A DNA stretch of 64,000 nucleotides from Gammaproteobacteria bacterium CG_4_10_14_0_2_um_filter_38_22 (GCA_002793195.1 PFPT01000044.1:1-64000); one strand, 5' to 3'. Shown: positions 1-10,215, counted from the stretch's first letter. The notes: a model not told the origin generated them from the sequence alone. Made by a program: numbers and translations.

Positions 1-442
1 TTGACCCAACAACACTGTTGCCTCAGTTCATTAATTCTGAAATTTTAAGCTGATAAGGCTATGTGGCGGGGTGGGATTTGTGGGGGCTTACGTTTTATTT
101 TGACTTATAAAGCCATGACTTTGGAACACCAAAGGCTTTATCACATGCACATGACAGAAAAAAAAGGATGGAACGCCTGCCGATCTTATTTTTTGCACCT
201 ATAAAACAGAGCTGTCAGAAGAAGAAATAAAACATTGCGGCGCTTATGTAGCCGACTTAAATCGAGTATCGCATCAAATACAGGAAGATCTAAAAAAGCG
301 GACATAAAACAAACAAAAATAGAAGCGCCTTGCTCTACTTACTGTGGTTTTTTCCCAATCTCAAACCAATCCGTTGTTAAACGGGCAGAAAACACTACTG
401 TCGCTAAAAACCAATTGTAATAAAAAAATAATTGCCTTGCTG
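1..442. other. gene-poor flank downstream of dnaN
   Basis: No intact gene is visible here. The stretch contains a possible frameshifted small reading frame (115-307, listed separately). Bases 308-442 are AT-rich and I see no convincing hairpin terminator, DnaA box or RNA gene. It lies downstream of the minus-strand dnaN gene, where recF would be found in the classical dnaA-dnaN-recF-gyrB order; no RecF-like coding is present. Confidence 0.6.
115..307 (+). pseudogene. possible frameshifted small ORF (about 63 aa if repaired)
   Basis: An ATG at 115 opens a frame that reaches a run of eight A (158-165). Beyond it the coding-like frame lies one base over and ends at TAA 305-307. That second segment reads as an amphipathic, charged stretch (TELSEEEIKHCGAYVADLN and onward). 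Removing one A would join the two into about 63 residues. I do not recognise a family. Either a remnant, a homopolymer sequencing error, or chance; the coding character of the second half is the only support. Confidence 0.25.
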
Positions 443-1549
443 CTAAATCCGCATCGGCATCACAACGAAGATACTACTGGCTTCATTGCCAGGTTCATCG
501 ATACGCATACTGCTGTTGGTGTCAATTAAAGTTAATCGCACCGAACCCACATTCACTACGCTCAACACATCTAATAAATAGGTGATGTTAAACCCCACAT
601 CCAAATTATCACCCTGATATTGCACATCCATTTCTTCTTCTGCTGCTTCATGCTCTGGATTATTTGCAGATAATTTTAAATTACCTTTTTGCAATTCGAA
701 TCTCACGCCACGCACTTTGTCATGACACAAAATCGCTGTACGCAATAAAGCCTGCTTCAATATATCGCGATCAACTAAAATAGTCTTATCACCCATTTTA
801 GGAATCACGCGTTGATAATCAGGAAAACGACCCTCAACCAATTTTGAGGTAAACACAAAATTATCGCAGAAAATACGCACATGATGATGACCCAAATGAA
901 TAGTTAGCAACTTATCAGCATCTTTCAATAATCGCATTAATTCCATCACCGCTTTATAAGGCACAATGACTTGTAAGTTTTGCGCTGTTGATTGAATATT
1001 TGTTTGATTCAATGCAAGACGATGACCATCCGTTGCAACCACACGTAATACGTTATCTGCAATTTCAAACAACATACCATTCAAATAATAACGCACATCT
1101 TGTTGCGCCATTGCAAATGCCGTGCGATGCAATAACGTGGATAATTCTTCTTGCGTTATGGTAAATGTCACGCTCGATTCAGAAGATTCGACGCTCGGAA
1201 ATTCATCAGCAGATAATGTCGACATTGTAAACCGACTGCGATTCGCTTTTAAGGTCACGCGATCACGATCTTGATATAATTCAATTGAACTGGATTCTGG
1301 CAAAGCTTTGCAAATATCAAAGAGTTTTCGAGCCGGCAAAGTTAATTTCGCATCAATTGTATCAGCATGTGTTAAATCAGATTGACCAATCAATTCAATT
1401 TCTAAATCGGTTCCCGTCACTGATAGTTTTTTATTAGTCACTTGCAACAATACATTCGATAAAATCGGCATGGCTTGTTTGTGATCCACCGCACCAATAA
1501 CCAGTTGCAATGGCTTCAATAATTGTTCGCGTTGTAATGTGAGCTTCAT
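443..1549 (-). CDS. dnaN: DNA polymerase III beta sliding clamp
   Basis: Encodes the ring-shaped processivity clamp that tethers the replicative polymerase to DNA. At 368 residues it has the normal length (366 in E. coli). It begins MKLTLQREQLLKPL and ends in a FVVMPMRI-type C-terminus, matching the family end YVVMPMRL that lies at the partner-binding pocket. It sits 40 bases downstream of dnaA on the same strand, so the two are probably co-transcribed. Unlike the classical order, recF does not follow; it is found about 28 kb away. Confidence 0.98.
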   Translation of the reverse strand: MKLTLQREQLLKPLQLVIGAVDHKQAMPILSNVLLQVTNKKLSVTGTDLEIELIGQSDLTHADTIDAKLTLPARKLFDICKALPESSSIELYQDRDRVTLKANRSRFTMSTLSADEFPSVESSESSVTFTITQEELSTLLHRTAFAMAQQDVRYYLNGMLFEIADNVLRVVATDGHRLALNQTNIQSTAQNLQVIVPYKAVMELMRLLKDADKLLTIHLGHHHVRIFCDNFVFTSKLVEGRFPDYQRVIPKMGDKTILVDRDILKQALLRTAILCHDKVRGVRFELQKGNLKLSANNPEHEAAEEEMDVQYQGDNLDVGFNITYLLDVLSVVNVGSVRLTLIDTNSSMRIDEPGNEASSIFVVMPMRI

Positions 1550-1589
1550 ATTATTGGGTATCCGTTATCTATTATCACGGTTAAAGTAC

Positions 1590-3005
1590 TTACGCTGACA
1601 GTATTCGAATCAAGTTCTTTCTATCTTCCTGTAAATCAATATGTGTATCCAACAATTCTTTCACTTTACGACAGGCATGTAAAACAGTCGTGTGATCTCG
1701 ACCACCAAAAGCATCACCAATTTCAGGCAGACTGTGTGTCGTTAACTCTTTTGCCAACGACATCGCCATTTGTCGCGGACGCGTAACCGAGCGATTGCGG
1801 CGTTTTGATAAAATATCAGCCACCTTTATTTTATAATACTCTGATACAGTACGTTGAATATTCTCAATCGTCACCAATTTTGCTTGTAGTGTTAATAAAT
1901 CTTTTAATGCTTCACGCACAAAATCTACCGTAATATCACGACGCGTAAAATGCGCGTTTGCAATCACACGTTTTAGCGCACCTTCTAATTCACGCACGTT
2001 CGATTGGATATGTTTTGCAATGAAAAACGCAACATCACTCGATATATTGACTTTGGATTGCTCGGCTTTTGCCATTAAAATGGCCACTCGTGTTTCTAGT
2101 TCGGGTGGTTCAATTGCAATGGTCAAACCCCAACCAAAGCGTGACTGTAACCGTTCTTCCAATCCAGAAATTTCTTTGGGGTAACGATCACACGTCAATA
2201 CAATTTGCTGATTGCTTTCGAGCAATGCATTAAATGTGTGAAAAAATTCTTCTTGCGAACGTTCTTTTTTCGCAAAAAACTGAATATCATCGATCAATAA
2301 ACAATTCACAGAACGGTAAAACTTTTTGAACTCATTCATGGCATTGTGCTGTAATGCTTTAATCATATCAGCGACAAATCGCTCTGAATGCAAATACAAC
2401 ACCTTTGCGCGCGGATTTTTTTCTAAAATATAATTGCCCATGGCTTGCGTTAAATGGGTTTTTCCCAAACCAACGCCGCCATATACAAACAACGGATTGT
2501 ACGCTTGTCCTGGATTTTCAGCGACTTGTTGCGCAGCAGCACGCGCCAATTGATTGGACTTACCCTCAACAAAATTATCAAATCGAAACGAAGGATTTAA
2601 ATTACTTTGATGAGGTGCGTACGCTTTTTGTGAACCCGCTGTTGAATACGGATTTGAAACTGGGCGCCTAACTTGCATATTATGTTGCATGCTGCTGCTA
2701 TTATTACCACTGTTGTGGTTGTTCTGATTTTCATCATCCGCTCTTGTTTTTGTGCCAATACGCAATCTAACAACAGGCGGCTCATCTTCACTTAACTGGC
2801 GCAATGTCTCATTTATTTTAAGTAAAAAATGCTCATTGACCCAATCCAAGACGAATTGATTGGGCGCTAATAACGTTAATGTGTTTTTGTTCATTTCAGC
2901 ATGCAAAGGGCGCAGCCAAGTGTTGAATTTTTGCGAAGGAATTTCATCGCGCAAATAATTCAAACATTTTTCCCAGAGTGATAACACTTCGATTAATTCC
3001 GTCAT
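1590..3005 (-). CDS. dnaA: chromosomal replication initiator DnaA
   Basis: ATP-dependent initiator that binds 9-bp DnaA boxes and opens oriC. The 471-residue protein shows domain I (about 1-85), a polar Asn/Ser-rich linker (about 88-112), the AAA+ domain with Walker [10 protein letters not shown] at about 176-184 and the LLIDDIQFF Walker B, and the C-terminal helix-turn-helix with signature [15 protein letters not shown]. Start is the ATG at 3005, preceded by an AGGACG-like ribosome site. The upstream gene pyrB ends only 41 bases away, so no origin fits between them, which is unusual for dnaA. Confidence 0.98.
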   Translation of the reverse strand: MTELIEVLSLWEKCLNYLRDEIPSQKFNTWLRPLHAEMNKNTLTLLAPNQFVLDWVNEHFLLKINETLRQLSEDEPPVVRLRIGTKTRADDENQNNHNSGNNSSSMQHNMQVRRPVSNPYSTAGSQKAYAPHQSNLNPSFRFDNFVEGKSNQLARAAAQQVAENPGQAYNPLFVYGGVGLGKTHLTQAMGNYILEKNPRAKVLYLHSERFVADMIKALQHNAMNEFKKFYRSVNCLLIDDIQFFAKKERSQEEFFHTFNALLESNQQIVLTCDRYPKEISGLEERLQSRFGWGLTIAIEPPELETRVAILMAKAEQSKVNISSDVAFFIAKHIQSNVRELEGALKRVIANAHFTRRDITVDFVREALKDLLTLQAKLVTIENIQRTVSEYYKIKVADILSKRRNRSVTRPRQMAMSLAKELTTHSLPEIGDAFGGRDHTTVLHACRKVKELLDTHIDLQEDRKNLIRILSA

Positions 3006-3046
3006 GATCGTCCTTGAGATAAAAAAAGAGGCTCACGGCTCCTTGC

Positions 3047-3982
3047 CTAGCATAATAGCGCTTCAATCACAGCCATACGCACCGCAACTGAATTCTGCGT
3101 TTGCTGCAGAATAACAGATTGCGAACCATCCGCAACAGAAGATTCAATTTCAACACCGCGATTCATTGGACCCGGATGCATCACGATGGCGTTTGGTTTT
3201 GCTTTTGTCAACCTGTCCTGAGTTAAACCAAAATCTTGATAATATTGTTTCTCTTTTGGGTGTCGTGATTGTTCCATCCGTTCTTTTTGCACTCGCAATG
3301 TGTACACAACATCCGCATCCACCAAACCAGCATCAATGGAATGAAACACATCCACATCCATCGATTCTGCATTTTCTGGTGTAAATTCTTTTGGCGCGAT
3401 AATGCGAATTTTTTTCACCTTCATTAAATGCAATCCCATAATCAATGATCTTGCTACACGCGAATGCGCAATATCACCCACAATCGCCACGGTTAAGGTT
3501 GAAAAATCTGGAAAATGTTGGCGAATGGTCATTAAATCCAACAATGTTTGTGTAGGATGTTCATTGCTACCATCGCCCGCATTCACAACAGCAATATTGG
3601 TTTTTAATTCTGTACTTAAAAATTGCGCAAGATGATTATCTGGATGTCGAATAACCAAGAGTGAAACACCCATTGCTTCTAAGTTACGAATGGTATCGAT
3701 CAACAACTCACCTTTCAGTGTTGAAGATTGCTTCATGTTTGGCGATAACACAATGGCGCCCAAACGATGCTCGGCAATAGAAAATGAATTGCGTGTGCGC
3801 GTGCTGGGCTCAAAAAATAAATTGGCAATCACTTTTCCACGCAATGTGGTTAATACCGCTTCTTTTGCAATGACGGTTTTTAAAAAATATTCTGCGCGAT
3901 CCAACAAGCCATGTATCTTTTTTTCATCTAATGATTGCATGGTGAGCAAGTGACGCAAGACTGAAGATTTACGCTTTAACAT
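3047..3982 (-). CDS. pyrB: aspartate carbamoyltransferase catalytic subunit
   Basis: Condenses carbamoyl phosphate and aspartate, the first committed step of pyrimidine synthesis. The carbamoyl-phosphate loop FFEPSTRTRNSF and the HPTQTLLDL motif are intact. I place the start at the ATG at 3982 because GAGGG lies five bases upstream; an in-frame ATG at 4000 has poorer spacing. This gives 311 residues, the E. coli PyrB length. No pyrI or pyrC partner is adjacent. It lies between ruvX and dnaA on the same strand, probably in one operon. Confidence 0.96.
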   Translation of the reverse strand: MLKRKSSVLRHLLTMQSLDEKKIHGLLDRAEYFLKTVIAKEAVLTTLRGKVIANLFFEPSTRTRNSFSIAEHRLGAIVLSPNMKQSSTLKGELLIDTIRNLEAMGVSLLVIRHPDNHLAQFLSTELKTNIAVVNAGDGSNEHPTQTLLDLMTIRQHFPDFSTLTVAIVGDIAHSRVARSLIMGLHLMKVKKIRIIAPKEFTPENAESMDVDVFHSIDAGLVDADVVYTLRVQKERMEQSRHPKEKQYYQDFGLTQDRLTKAKPNAIVMHPGPMNRGVEIESSVADGSQSVILQQTQNSVAVRMAVIEALLC

Positions 3983-4026
3983 ACCATCCCTCAAAGCCAT
4001 ACCTCTGCAATTTCCCTCAGAGATTT

Positions 4027-4458
4027 TTATTTTTTTACTTCATTTTGACTAAAAAACCACGATTCAATGATGAGCTTTGCACTCACACTATCGGCATTTT
4101 CAAATCTTGCAGCACCTTTTAAATTATCATGCATGATTTCTTTTGCTGCAATCGTTGTTAATCGCTCATCTACAAAAAAAATGGGTAAATTACATTTTTC
4201 TCTCAACGTGTTTCCGAATTCACGTGCACGTTGTGTGATCCATTGTTCGGTGCCATCCATATTTAACGGCAAGCCCACAATCAACGCATCCGCACCCCAA
4301 GTTACAATGAGCTTTTGAATCCTTGCCCAATCAGGTACGCCGCGATTGGCTTTTAAAATTTCAAGGGGGTTCGCGGTTTGTGTAATCAATTGGCCAACAG
4401 CAACACCTATTTTACGCAAACCAAAATCAAAACCGAGAACAATACGATGTTTATGCAT
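4027..4458 (-). CDS. ruvX: RuvX/YqgF RNase H-like nuclease
   Basis: Small RNase H-fold protein; the family is implicated in processing of pre-16S rRNA 5' ends and was once named a putative Holliday junction resolvase. The N-terminus carries GFDFGLRKIGVAVG with the first catalytic Asp, and VDERLTT supplies the second acidic site. The start is the ATG at 4458, which overlaps the yqgE stop by eight bases; the longer in-frame start upstream adds residues not typical of the family. Length is 143 residues against 138 in E. coli. The yqgE-ruvX pair is conserved in gammaproteobacteria. Confidence 0.95.
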   Translation of the reverse strand: MHKHRIVLGFDFGLRKIGVAVGQLITQTANPLEILKANRGVPDWARIQKLIVTWGADALIVGLPLNMDGTEQWITQRAREFGNTLREKCNLPIFFVDERLTTIAAKEIMHDNLKGAARFENADSVSAKLIIESWFFSQNEVKK

Positions 4459-5008
4459 GGCCAGTCTGTGATGATAATTTATTAACATCAATACCAATTA
4501 ATTTCGCAGCCGCAATCCAGCGTTGCGCAATGGGCACCTCAAACAAAATTGATTTTTGCAACGGCACAACCAACCAATCACTTTCCTGAATTTCTAACTC
4601 CAATTGACCTGGCTCCCAACCGGCATAACCCAAAACCACCATAAAGTGATCAGGGCCTTTTCCACTGGCGATATCTTGTAGAATTTCACGCGAAGTTGAA
4701 ATGGTCACGACTTTGTCATCTTCATCTTCTGCCAAACTCATGCAGTCGTGAATCACAAATCCTTGATCTGGTCCAACTGGTCCGCCAGAAAATACTGACA
4801 ACCCTTCCATTGATTTATCTTTAATGGGAATATTCAAATGTTCCATCACATTGCCAAGCGTTGCAGACAAGGGTTTGTTAATTGTAAAACCAACCGCACC
4901 CGTTTCTTCAGCGTATTCGTAAATATATACCACTGCTTTTCCAAAAAATTCGCCTTGCATAGATGGCATCGAAATAAGCAAATGATTTTTGTAATTTTTA
5001 ATTTGCAT
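4451..5008 (-). CDS. yqgE: YqgE/AlgH family protein
   Basis: Conserved protein of unknown biochemical role, linked in Pseudomonas (as AlgH) to alginate regulation. Family landmarks are the N-terminal HLLISMPSM, the VVYIYEY strand and the INKPL segment. The start at 5008 (MQIKNYKNHLL) matches the family N-terminus and gives 185 residues; an upstream ATG at 5083 would add 25 atypical residues. It overlaps ruvX by eight bases, so the two are translationally coupled. Confidence 0.94.
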   Translation of the reverse strand: MQIKNYKNHLLISMPSMQGEFFGKAVVYIYEYAEETGAVGFTINKPLSATLGNVMEHLNIPIKDKSMEGLSVFSGGPVGPDQGFVIHDCMSLAEDEDDKVVTISTSREILQDIASGKGPDHFMVVLGYAGWEPGQLELEIQESDWLVVPLQKSILFEVPIAQRWIAAAKLIGIDVNKLSSQTGHA

Positions 5009-5153
5009 GAATGTATTTCTTTTTTGTATGAGGACGAATTGTAACAGGAGTTCCATACTTTGCGAAACTTCTGTTACCAGCAATCCATGGAGTTGCGCTT
5101 GATATTCAAAAAATCGGGACCAGACTGCGTCGACCTCGTAGGATGCATTTCAT

Positions 5154-6947
5154 TTATGATGTCTTCCTAGGAGTAGGTGCACCACTACTATTTGATGTTG
5201 GTGGAATACTGTTTTGCGATGAACCGCCAGAACTCACAACAGAAGAGATAGGAACAGACTGCGTAGCAATTGTTTGAGAGCCTCGTTGTTCAAGATGATC
5301 TAAGCGATCTTGCGTCCACTCTTCAGATTTTCTATTTTGACCTGTTCCAGTATGACCGTAATGCACTTTCTCGAACCCCGCTTTTAAAAACGCTTGGATC
5401 AATAATTTTTCTTTTTCAGTGATAGTGATAACAGAAAGCCCGCCCTTATCTTTCATCCTTTCGTCTTTCAATTCACCCACTTGAATTGCGTTAGGATCTT
5501 GAGATTTTTTTGTCATGGCCTCAGCACAACGCTGATTCAATTCAAATGCACAAGTAGCAACAGCAAACATGCGCGTTGACCAATCAACTTCACCACGCGT
5601 TACCCACTCAGTGACCATCGCATTTGGGTCACTGGCGTTAGGCGCATATTTTTTTAATGGCACTTGCTCTCTGGTCACTGTTAATTTTTTTTCTGGTTCG
5701 GCTGTTTTAGTACCATCAGCAGCTATGTTTGCTCTAGTCATTGCAAAATCAAAATGGCACTGCTTATCTGAAGCCATTTCTGCTTTTTCCAATTTAAATG
5801 AATCACAAGAGGAAGCACCCCCGCTCATTGTTCTTGTGTATCCAGTTTGTAGTTTTGCTTTATAAGCGTCGTTCGACCCAAAAACTTTCAATATGTTTTT
5901 TTTATTCTCTACCGAGGTAGCGTCGTCATCAAAATAGGGGTGCGACTGGCTAAGGACAATTTGTTTGTTCAAAACGGGGGGATAAATAATATCACCTACA
6001 ACAACACCAGATGACGCTGCTTTTTTTACATCCTCATCTGTTGCTATTTTTAATTTTGTAGCCGTCACTACCGCATTCTCAGTTAGTTCAGCTTGAATTT
6101 CTGCTCCTGTAGAAGTAGAGCTTTTTTGCCTTAATTCTGCTTCTTTATCTCGATATGCGGCTTCCGCCATTTTTTGCAATAACCATAAACGGCGTGCACT
6201 ATCTTCTGCGCCCGTTAATGCAGCAACAGTAGCTTTAGCAGCATTAGCTTTAGCAGCATTAGCTTTAGCAGCATTAGCTTGATCAGTAGCAGCAGCGCTT
6301 TCATAATACTGCGCGATATTCGCAGCAACATAGGGAATACAATTTACCGAATCTGTTTGTTGAACGTCTTTTTTGTCGGCAAGGGTCATCTTCTGATGTG
6401 TTGCTTTTTTTATTTCGGAAGCTCCACTCCAATTTTGAAACCAACCAGCTCGATAGATTTCAACAACCGCTAATTCCACAGCAGTTAGATCCGTGCACCC
6501 AGTCGGCGCTGCTTCTGGCAGAAGTGAATCCAAATTAGTAATTGAAATGGTTTTTCTGTCTGCAGAAAAATGCACTTCAACAACCGTATTGTGTCCACGC
6601 TTAGGATCGTTAACACAAAACGCCAAGGTGACAGGGTGGTTTTTCAAGGGATCTTGATTTAGTTCTGTTTTATATTTTTCTAATATTACTTTAAACGCTG
6701 TAATGCCATCCGTGCTCTCTCCATTATCACGCGGCAAATAAAAACCGCCCGCATAAATATATTTTTCTGAAGTTTCGCCTACAGTACGATCAACGGCCTT
6801 ACTTTCATATCCTTCCAACGCACGCAACGCATCATTATGTGAAAAATTTTCTGTTGCGGAATAAACACCTTTCTCTAATAACGGCGTCATACTTTCAATT
6901 GCTGTGCTTACTGTGTGTGCTACTGCTCTAGACATAGGGACATCCAC
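5154..6947 (-). CDS. putative CE-clan cysteine protease effector
   Basis: No family is recognised along the whole length. Within residues 110-215 the sequence matches the catalytic pattern of CE-clan (Ulp1/C48, YopJ/C55, ChlaDUB) enzymes: His119 in GHNTVVEVHF, an Asp in NLDSL (Asp140), then QTDSVNCIPYV, with a Gln exactly six residues before Cys203, as in the Ulp1 QPNGYDCG motif. Such proteins remove ubiquitin-like proteins or acetylate host targets. Residues about 225-239 hold three ANAAK repeats. The C-terminal 40 residues are Ser/Pro-rich. No signal peptide or membrane helix is seen, as expected for a type IV secreted effector. Start is GTG 6947 or ATG 6935. It is a single gene between yqgE and pckA. 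The protease call is inference from motif spacing; substrate is unknown. Confidence 0.6.
   Translation of the reverse strand: MDVPMSRAVAHTVSTAIESMTPLLEKGVYSATENFSHNDALRALEGYESKAVDRTVGETSEKYIYAGGFYLPRDNGESTDGITAFKVILEKYKTELNQDPLKNHPVTLAFCVNDPKRGHNTVVEVHFSADRKTISITNLDSLLPEAAPTGCTDLTAVELAVVEIYRAGWFQNWSGASEIKKATHQKMTLADKKDVQQTDSVNCIPYVAANIAQYYESAAATDQANAAKANAAKANAAKATVAALTGAEDSARRLWLLQKMAEAAYRDKEAELRQKSSTSTGAEIQAELTENAVVTATKLKIATDEDVKKAASSGVVVGDIIYPPVLNKQIVLSQSHPYFDDDATSVENKKNILKVFGSNDAYKAKLQTGYTRTMSGGASSCDSFKLEKAEMASDKQCHFDFAMTRANIAADGTKTAEPEKKLTVTREQVPLKKYAPNASDPNAMVTEWVTRGEVDWSTRMFAVATCAFELNQRCAEAMTKKSQDPNAIQVGELKDERMKDKGGLSVITITEKEKLLIQAFLKAGFEKVHYGHTGTGQNRKSEEWTQDRLDHLEQRGSQTIATQSVPISSVVSSGGSSQNSIPPTSNSSGAPTPRKTS
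6231..6275 (-). repeat. 15-bp tandem repeat x3 inside the effector gene
   Basis: The unit AGCTTTAGCAGCATT occurs three times in a row without change and is followed by a partial copy. On the coding strand it encodes ANAAK repeats. It lies just after the proposed catalytic Cys region and probably forms an alanine-rich helical linker. Multiples of three keep the frame, so copy number can vary without disrupting the gene. Confidence 0.9.
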
Positions 6948-7130
6948 TTTTTTCTAAATAGACTATTGCGTTAATTATGGTACAACTTTACAAAAATTGT
7001 ACGCTTCTAACCTTAAGAAACTATTAAATTTTTTCATCTGTACGGTGAATACACGCTGAACTTATTGTTCTCATGAGACTTATTTTGTAAGATGAACCTC
7101 GTTTTTAAAAGCTCAACCACGGAGCGCATC

Positions 7131-8669
7131 ATGGAACACACTGATTTCTGCACCAATCCGACCCTTGAATCTCTACTGAAATTTGCCGTACTCAATCACG
7201 AAGGCACACTCAGTCAAAATGGCGCATTAACAGTGACGACGGGGAAACGCACCGGTCGATCACCCAAAGATCGCTTTATTGTAAAAGATATCCATACTGA
7301 AAAAACAGTTGATTGGGGCGCGATTAATCAACCCGTGTCGTCTGATGTATTTCACGCATTGTGGAAACGCGTTGAAGATGATGTGTCTCACAAAAAATCA
7401 TTTGTTTCCCACTTACAAGTCGGCGCTGATGATACGTTGTGCTTGCCAGTCAAAGTGATCACGGAGACCGCATGGCAACAGATTTTTGCACAACACTTAT
7501 TTATTCAGCCTAGTAAAAAACATGATGCCGAAAAAACATGGACGCTGCTTTCTGCACAAAATTTTGTAACCGATCCTGCACGTGATGGCACAAATTCAGA
7601 TGCCTGCGTGATGATTCATTTACACGAACGCAAGGTATTAATTTGTGGCATGCGTTATGCAGGGGAAATGAAAAAAGCCATGTTCTCAGTGATGAATTAT
7701 TGGATGCCAGAAGAAAATGTATTGCCCATGCACTGCGCAGCAAACGTCGGCGAAGAAGGCGATGTAGCCCTTTTCTTTGGATTATCTGGCACTGGAAAAA
7801 CCACCTTATCTGCTGATCCAGATCGCTATTTAATTGGTGATGATGAGCACGGCTGGGGCAGTCGCGGTGTATTTAATTTTGAAGGTGGCTGCTATGCAAA
7901 ATGTATCGATCTTTCAGAAGATCATGAACCTGTCATTTGGCATGCGATTCGTGACGGCGCCATTATGGAAAATGTGGTGTTGGATGAAAAGGCCATCCCC
8001 AATTTTAAAGATAGCAGCTTAACGCAAAATACGCGTGCAGCTTATCCACGCACACACATTAAAAAACGCATTGAGCGCAACCAAGCAGGCATTCCTAAAG
8101 CTGTTTTATTTTTAACTTGTGATTTACATGGTGTGTTGCCACCCGTTGCACTACTCAACAAAGAACAAGCCGCTTATTATTTTCTAAGTGGTTATACAGC
8201 CTTAGTCGGCAGCACTGAAATGGGTAGCGCCAGTGCCATCAAACAAACATTCAGCCGTTGTTTTGGCGCACCATTCTTTCCACGCGCTGCAACCGTGTAT
8301 GCTGAATTATTAATAAAACGTATCGAAGAATCTGGCGCGCAGGTTTACTTAATTAACACGGGCTGGACCAATGGCGCTTACGGTGAAGGCGGTAATCGTT
8401 TTACCATTCCAACCACGCGCGCCGTTGTAAATGCAGCCATTACCAATTGTATTGCTGAACAACCCACAGTCATTTTGCCTGGATTTAATTTCAAAATTCC
8501 AGTTGCGTTACGTGATTTAAATGCAGATGCATTAGATCCAAGGAAATCCTGGCCTAACCCAGAAGCTTATCGCAATAAAGCCAATGCCTTAATTGACAGC
8601 TTTATTGAAAATTTCAAACAATTTGACGTTTCTGATAGCATCAAAAAGGCAGGGCCAATGAGAATGTGA
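7131..8669 (+). CDS. pckA: phosphoenolpyruvate carboxykinase (ATP)
   Basis: Converts oxaloacetate and ATP to phosphoenolpyruvate, CO2 and ADP, the entry to gluconeogenesis from amino acids. The ATP-type kinase loop [16 protein letters not shown] and the metal-binding [10 protein letters not shown] are intact, as is the N-terminal [13 protein letters not shown]. The ATG at 7131 is preceded by GGAG with six bases spacing, so I prefer it to an in-frame ATG at 7092; this gives 512 residues (540 in E. coli). It is divergent from the effector gene. A PEPCK-based carbon route fits an amino-acid-fed intracellular lifestyle. Confidence 0.97.
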   Translation: MEHTDFCTNPTLESLLKFAVLNHEGTLSQNGALTVTTGKRTGRSPKDRFIVKDIHTEKTVDWGAINQPVSSDVFHALWKRVEDDVSHKKSFVSHLQVGADDTLCLPVKVITETAWQQIFAQHLFIQPSKKHDAEKTWTLLSAQNFVTDPARDGTNSDACVMIHLHERKVLICGMRYAGEMKKAMFSVMNYWMPEENVLPMHCAANVGEEGDVALFFGLSGTGKTTLSADPDRYLIGDDEHGWGSRGVFNFEGGCYAKCIDLSEDHEPVIWHAIRDGAIMENVVLDEKAIPNFKDSSLTQNTRAAYPRTHIKKRIERNQAGIPKAVLFLTCDLHGVLPPVALLNKEQAAYYFLSGYTALVGSTEMGSASAIKQTFSRCFGAPFFPRAATVYAELLIKRIEESGAQVYLINTGWTNGAYGEGGNRFTIPTTRAVVNAAITNCIAEQPTVILPGFNFKIPVALRDLNADALDPRKSWPNPEAYRNKANALIDSFIENFKQFDVSDSIKKAGPMRM

Positions 8670-8702
8670 TCGGGAATTTAAAACCGAGAATCAGCAGCGC
8701 TT

Positions 8703-9392
8703 ATGTTAAAAAAAGACAAGATTAAACATAATCTCGAGATTATGTTTCAATCTATTCGCAATGCAGAAATAAAATACCATCGCGCAACCCAGGCTGTTGC
8801 GCTACTGGTTGTTAGCAAAAAACAACCTATCGAAAAAATTCGCGATGCATTTTTAGCAGGACAAACTGCATTTGGTGAAAGCTATGTGCAAGAAGCCATC
8901 GCAAAACAAAAAGCATTGCATGATCTTTCGATTGAATGGCATTTTATTGGCACCATTCAATCCAACAAAACAAAATTAATTGCTCATCACTTTGACTGGG
9001 TACACAGTGTGAATCGATATGCTATTGCAGAACAATTAAACACACATCGCCCATCCAATTTGTCTCGATTAAATATTTGCATTGAAGTTAATATCGATCA
9101 AGACGAGACCAAATTCGGCGTCAATCCTAATGATGTGTTATCATTAGCAACAAAAATCACATCATTGAAAAATCTTGCCTTGCGCGGCTTAATGGTTATT
9201 CCGCGTATGAATAACAGTGAAGCGGCATTTGAAAAAACCGCTGCGTTACAAAAAGAATTAATGCAAGCGGGTTTAGCGATAGACACATTATCAATGGGCA
9301 TGTCCGCTGATTTTGATGCTGCAATAAAATCAGGCAGTACGATTGTGCGAATTGGTACCGCTATTTTTGGAGAGAGAAAACAAGATGAATAA
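8703..9392 (+). CDS. yggS: YggS/PLPBP pyridoxal phosphate homeostasis protein
   Basis: PLP-binding TIM-barrel protein without known catalysis that buffers vitamin B6 and affects amino-acid pools. The N-terminal LLVVSKKQPIEKI contains the PLP lysine, and WHFIGTIQSNK and LSMGMSADFDAAI are family motifs. At 229 residues it has the usual length. Its last eight bases overlap the start of proC, the conserved yggS-proC-yggT arrangement, implying co-translation. Confidence 0.95.
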   Translation: MLKKDKIKHNLEIMFQSIRNAEIKYHRATQAVALLVVSKKQPIEKIRDAFLAGQTAFGESYVQEAIAKQKALHDLSIEWHFIGTIQSNKTKLIAHHFDWVHSVNRYAIAEQLNTHRPSNLSRLNICIEVNIDQDETKFGVNPNDVLSLATKITSLKNLALRGLMVIPRMNNSEAAFEKTAALQKELMQAGLAIDTLSMGMSADFDAAIKSGSTIVRIGTAIFGERKQDE

Positions 9393-10203
9393 AAATAAAG
9401 CCATTGCTTTTATAGGTGCGGGGAATATGGCACGCGCTATGATTGCAGGATTAATTCAAAATCATTTTCCAGCAGATCATATTTGGGCATCCAGTCCAAA
9501 CATAGCAACACACCCACACTATAAAAATGATTTTCATATTCATACCACTGATAACAATATTGAAGCAGCCAAACAAGCTGATATTATTGTTTTTGCTGTT
9601 AAACCTTGGTTGATGGAAACCGTCTGCCAAGAAATAAAAAATGTCTTGCATGAAAAGCAGCCTTTGCTAATTTCGTTTGTCACTGGCATTACCACGCCAA
9701 CCATTTCACGCTATCTTGAAAATAAGCACAGCGCCATTGTACGCACCATGCCAAACATTGCTTCTTCTGTTGGCGCAGGTGCTACAGGATTATTTGCAAA
9801 TGATTTTACAACACCCGATCAAAAAATATTTTCAGAATCTTTGTTTCGTTCAATAGGCACAACGGTTTGGGTAGAGAATGAAAATCAGCTCGATGTAATC
9901 ACCGCTGTTTCTGGATCTGGTCCTGCCTATCTGTTTTATATTTTTGAAGCCATGCAAAAAGCAGCTGAATCCATGGGGTTATCATCTGAACAAGCAAAAT
10001 TATTGATCGCTCAAACTGCCACTGGCGCTGCAAAAATGTCGATGGAAACAGATCAATCATTTGAACAACTGCGTCGATTGGTTACAGCAGAAAAAGGAAC
10101 AACTGCTGCAGCAACCGCCGTATTAAATCAACACGACGTAACCTCTATTATAAAAATGGCAATGGAAGCCGCTTTTAATCGGGCGAAGGAATTAGCAACC
10201 TAA
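9385..10203 (+). CDS. proC: pyrroline-5-carboxylate reductase
   Basis: NAD(P)H-dependent last step of proline synthesis. The Rossmann motif IAFIGAGNMARAMIAGL opens the protein and the substrate-site signature VSGSGPAYLFYIFEAM is present, followed by the C-terminal VTAEKGTTAAA dimerisation segment. I take the ATG at 9385, which overlaps yggS by eight bases and follows GAGAGAAAACAAG, giving 272 residues (269 in E. coli). Confidence 0.97.
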   Translation: MNKNKAIAFIGAGNMARAMIAGLIQNHFPADHIWASSPNIATHPHYKNDFHIHTTDNNIEAAKQADIIVFAVKPWLMETVCQEIKNVLHEKQPLLISFVTGITTPTISRYLENKHSAIVRTMPNIASSVGAGATGLFANDFTTPDQKIFSESLFRSIGTTVWVENENQLDVITAVSGSGPAYLFYIFEAMQKAAESMGLSSEQAKLLIAQTATGAAKMSMETDQSFEQLRRLVTAEKGTTAAATAVLNQHDVTSIIKMAMEAAFNRAKELAT

Positions 10204-10215
10204 CAGGAAAATAAA

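Noticed and set aside
2991-3047. oriC between pyrB and dnaA
   Set aside because: The gap is 41 bases with no DnaA box.
4027-4497. Longer ruvX start at 4497
   Set aside because: The added 13 residues are not typical; ATG 4458 matches the family start and the overlap pattern.
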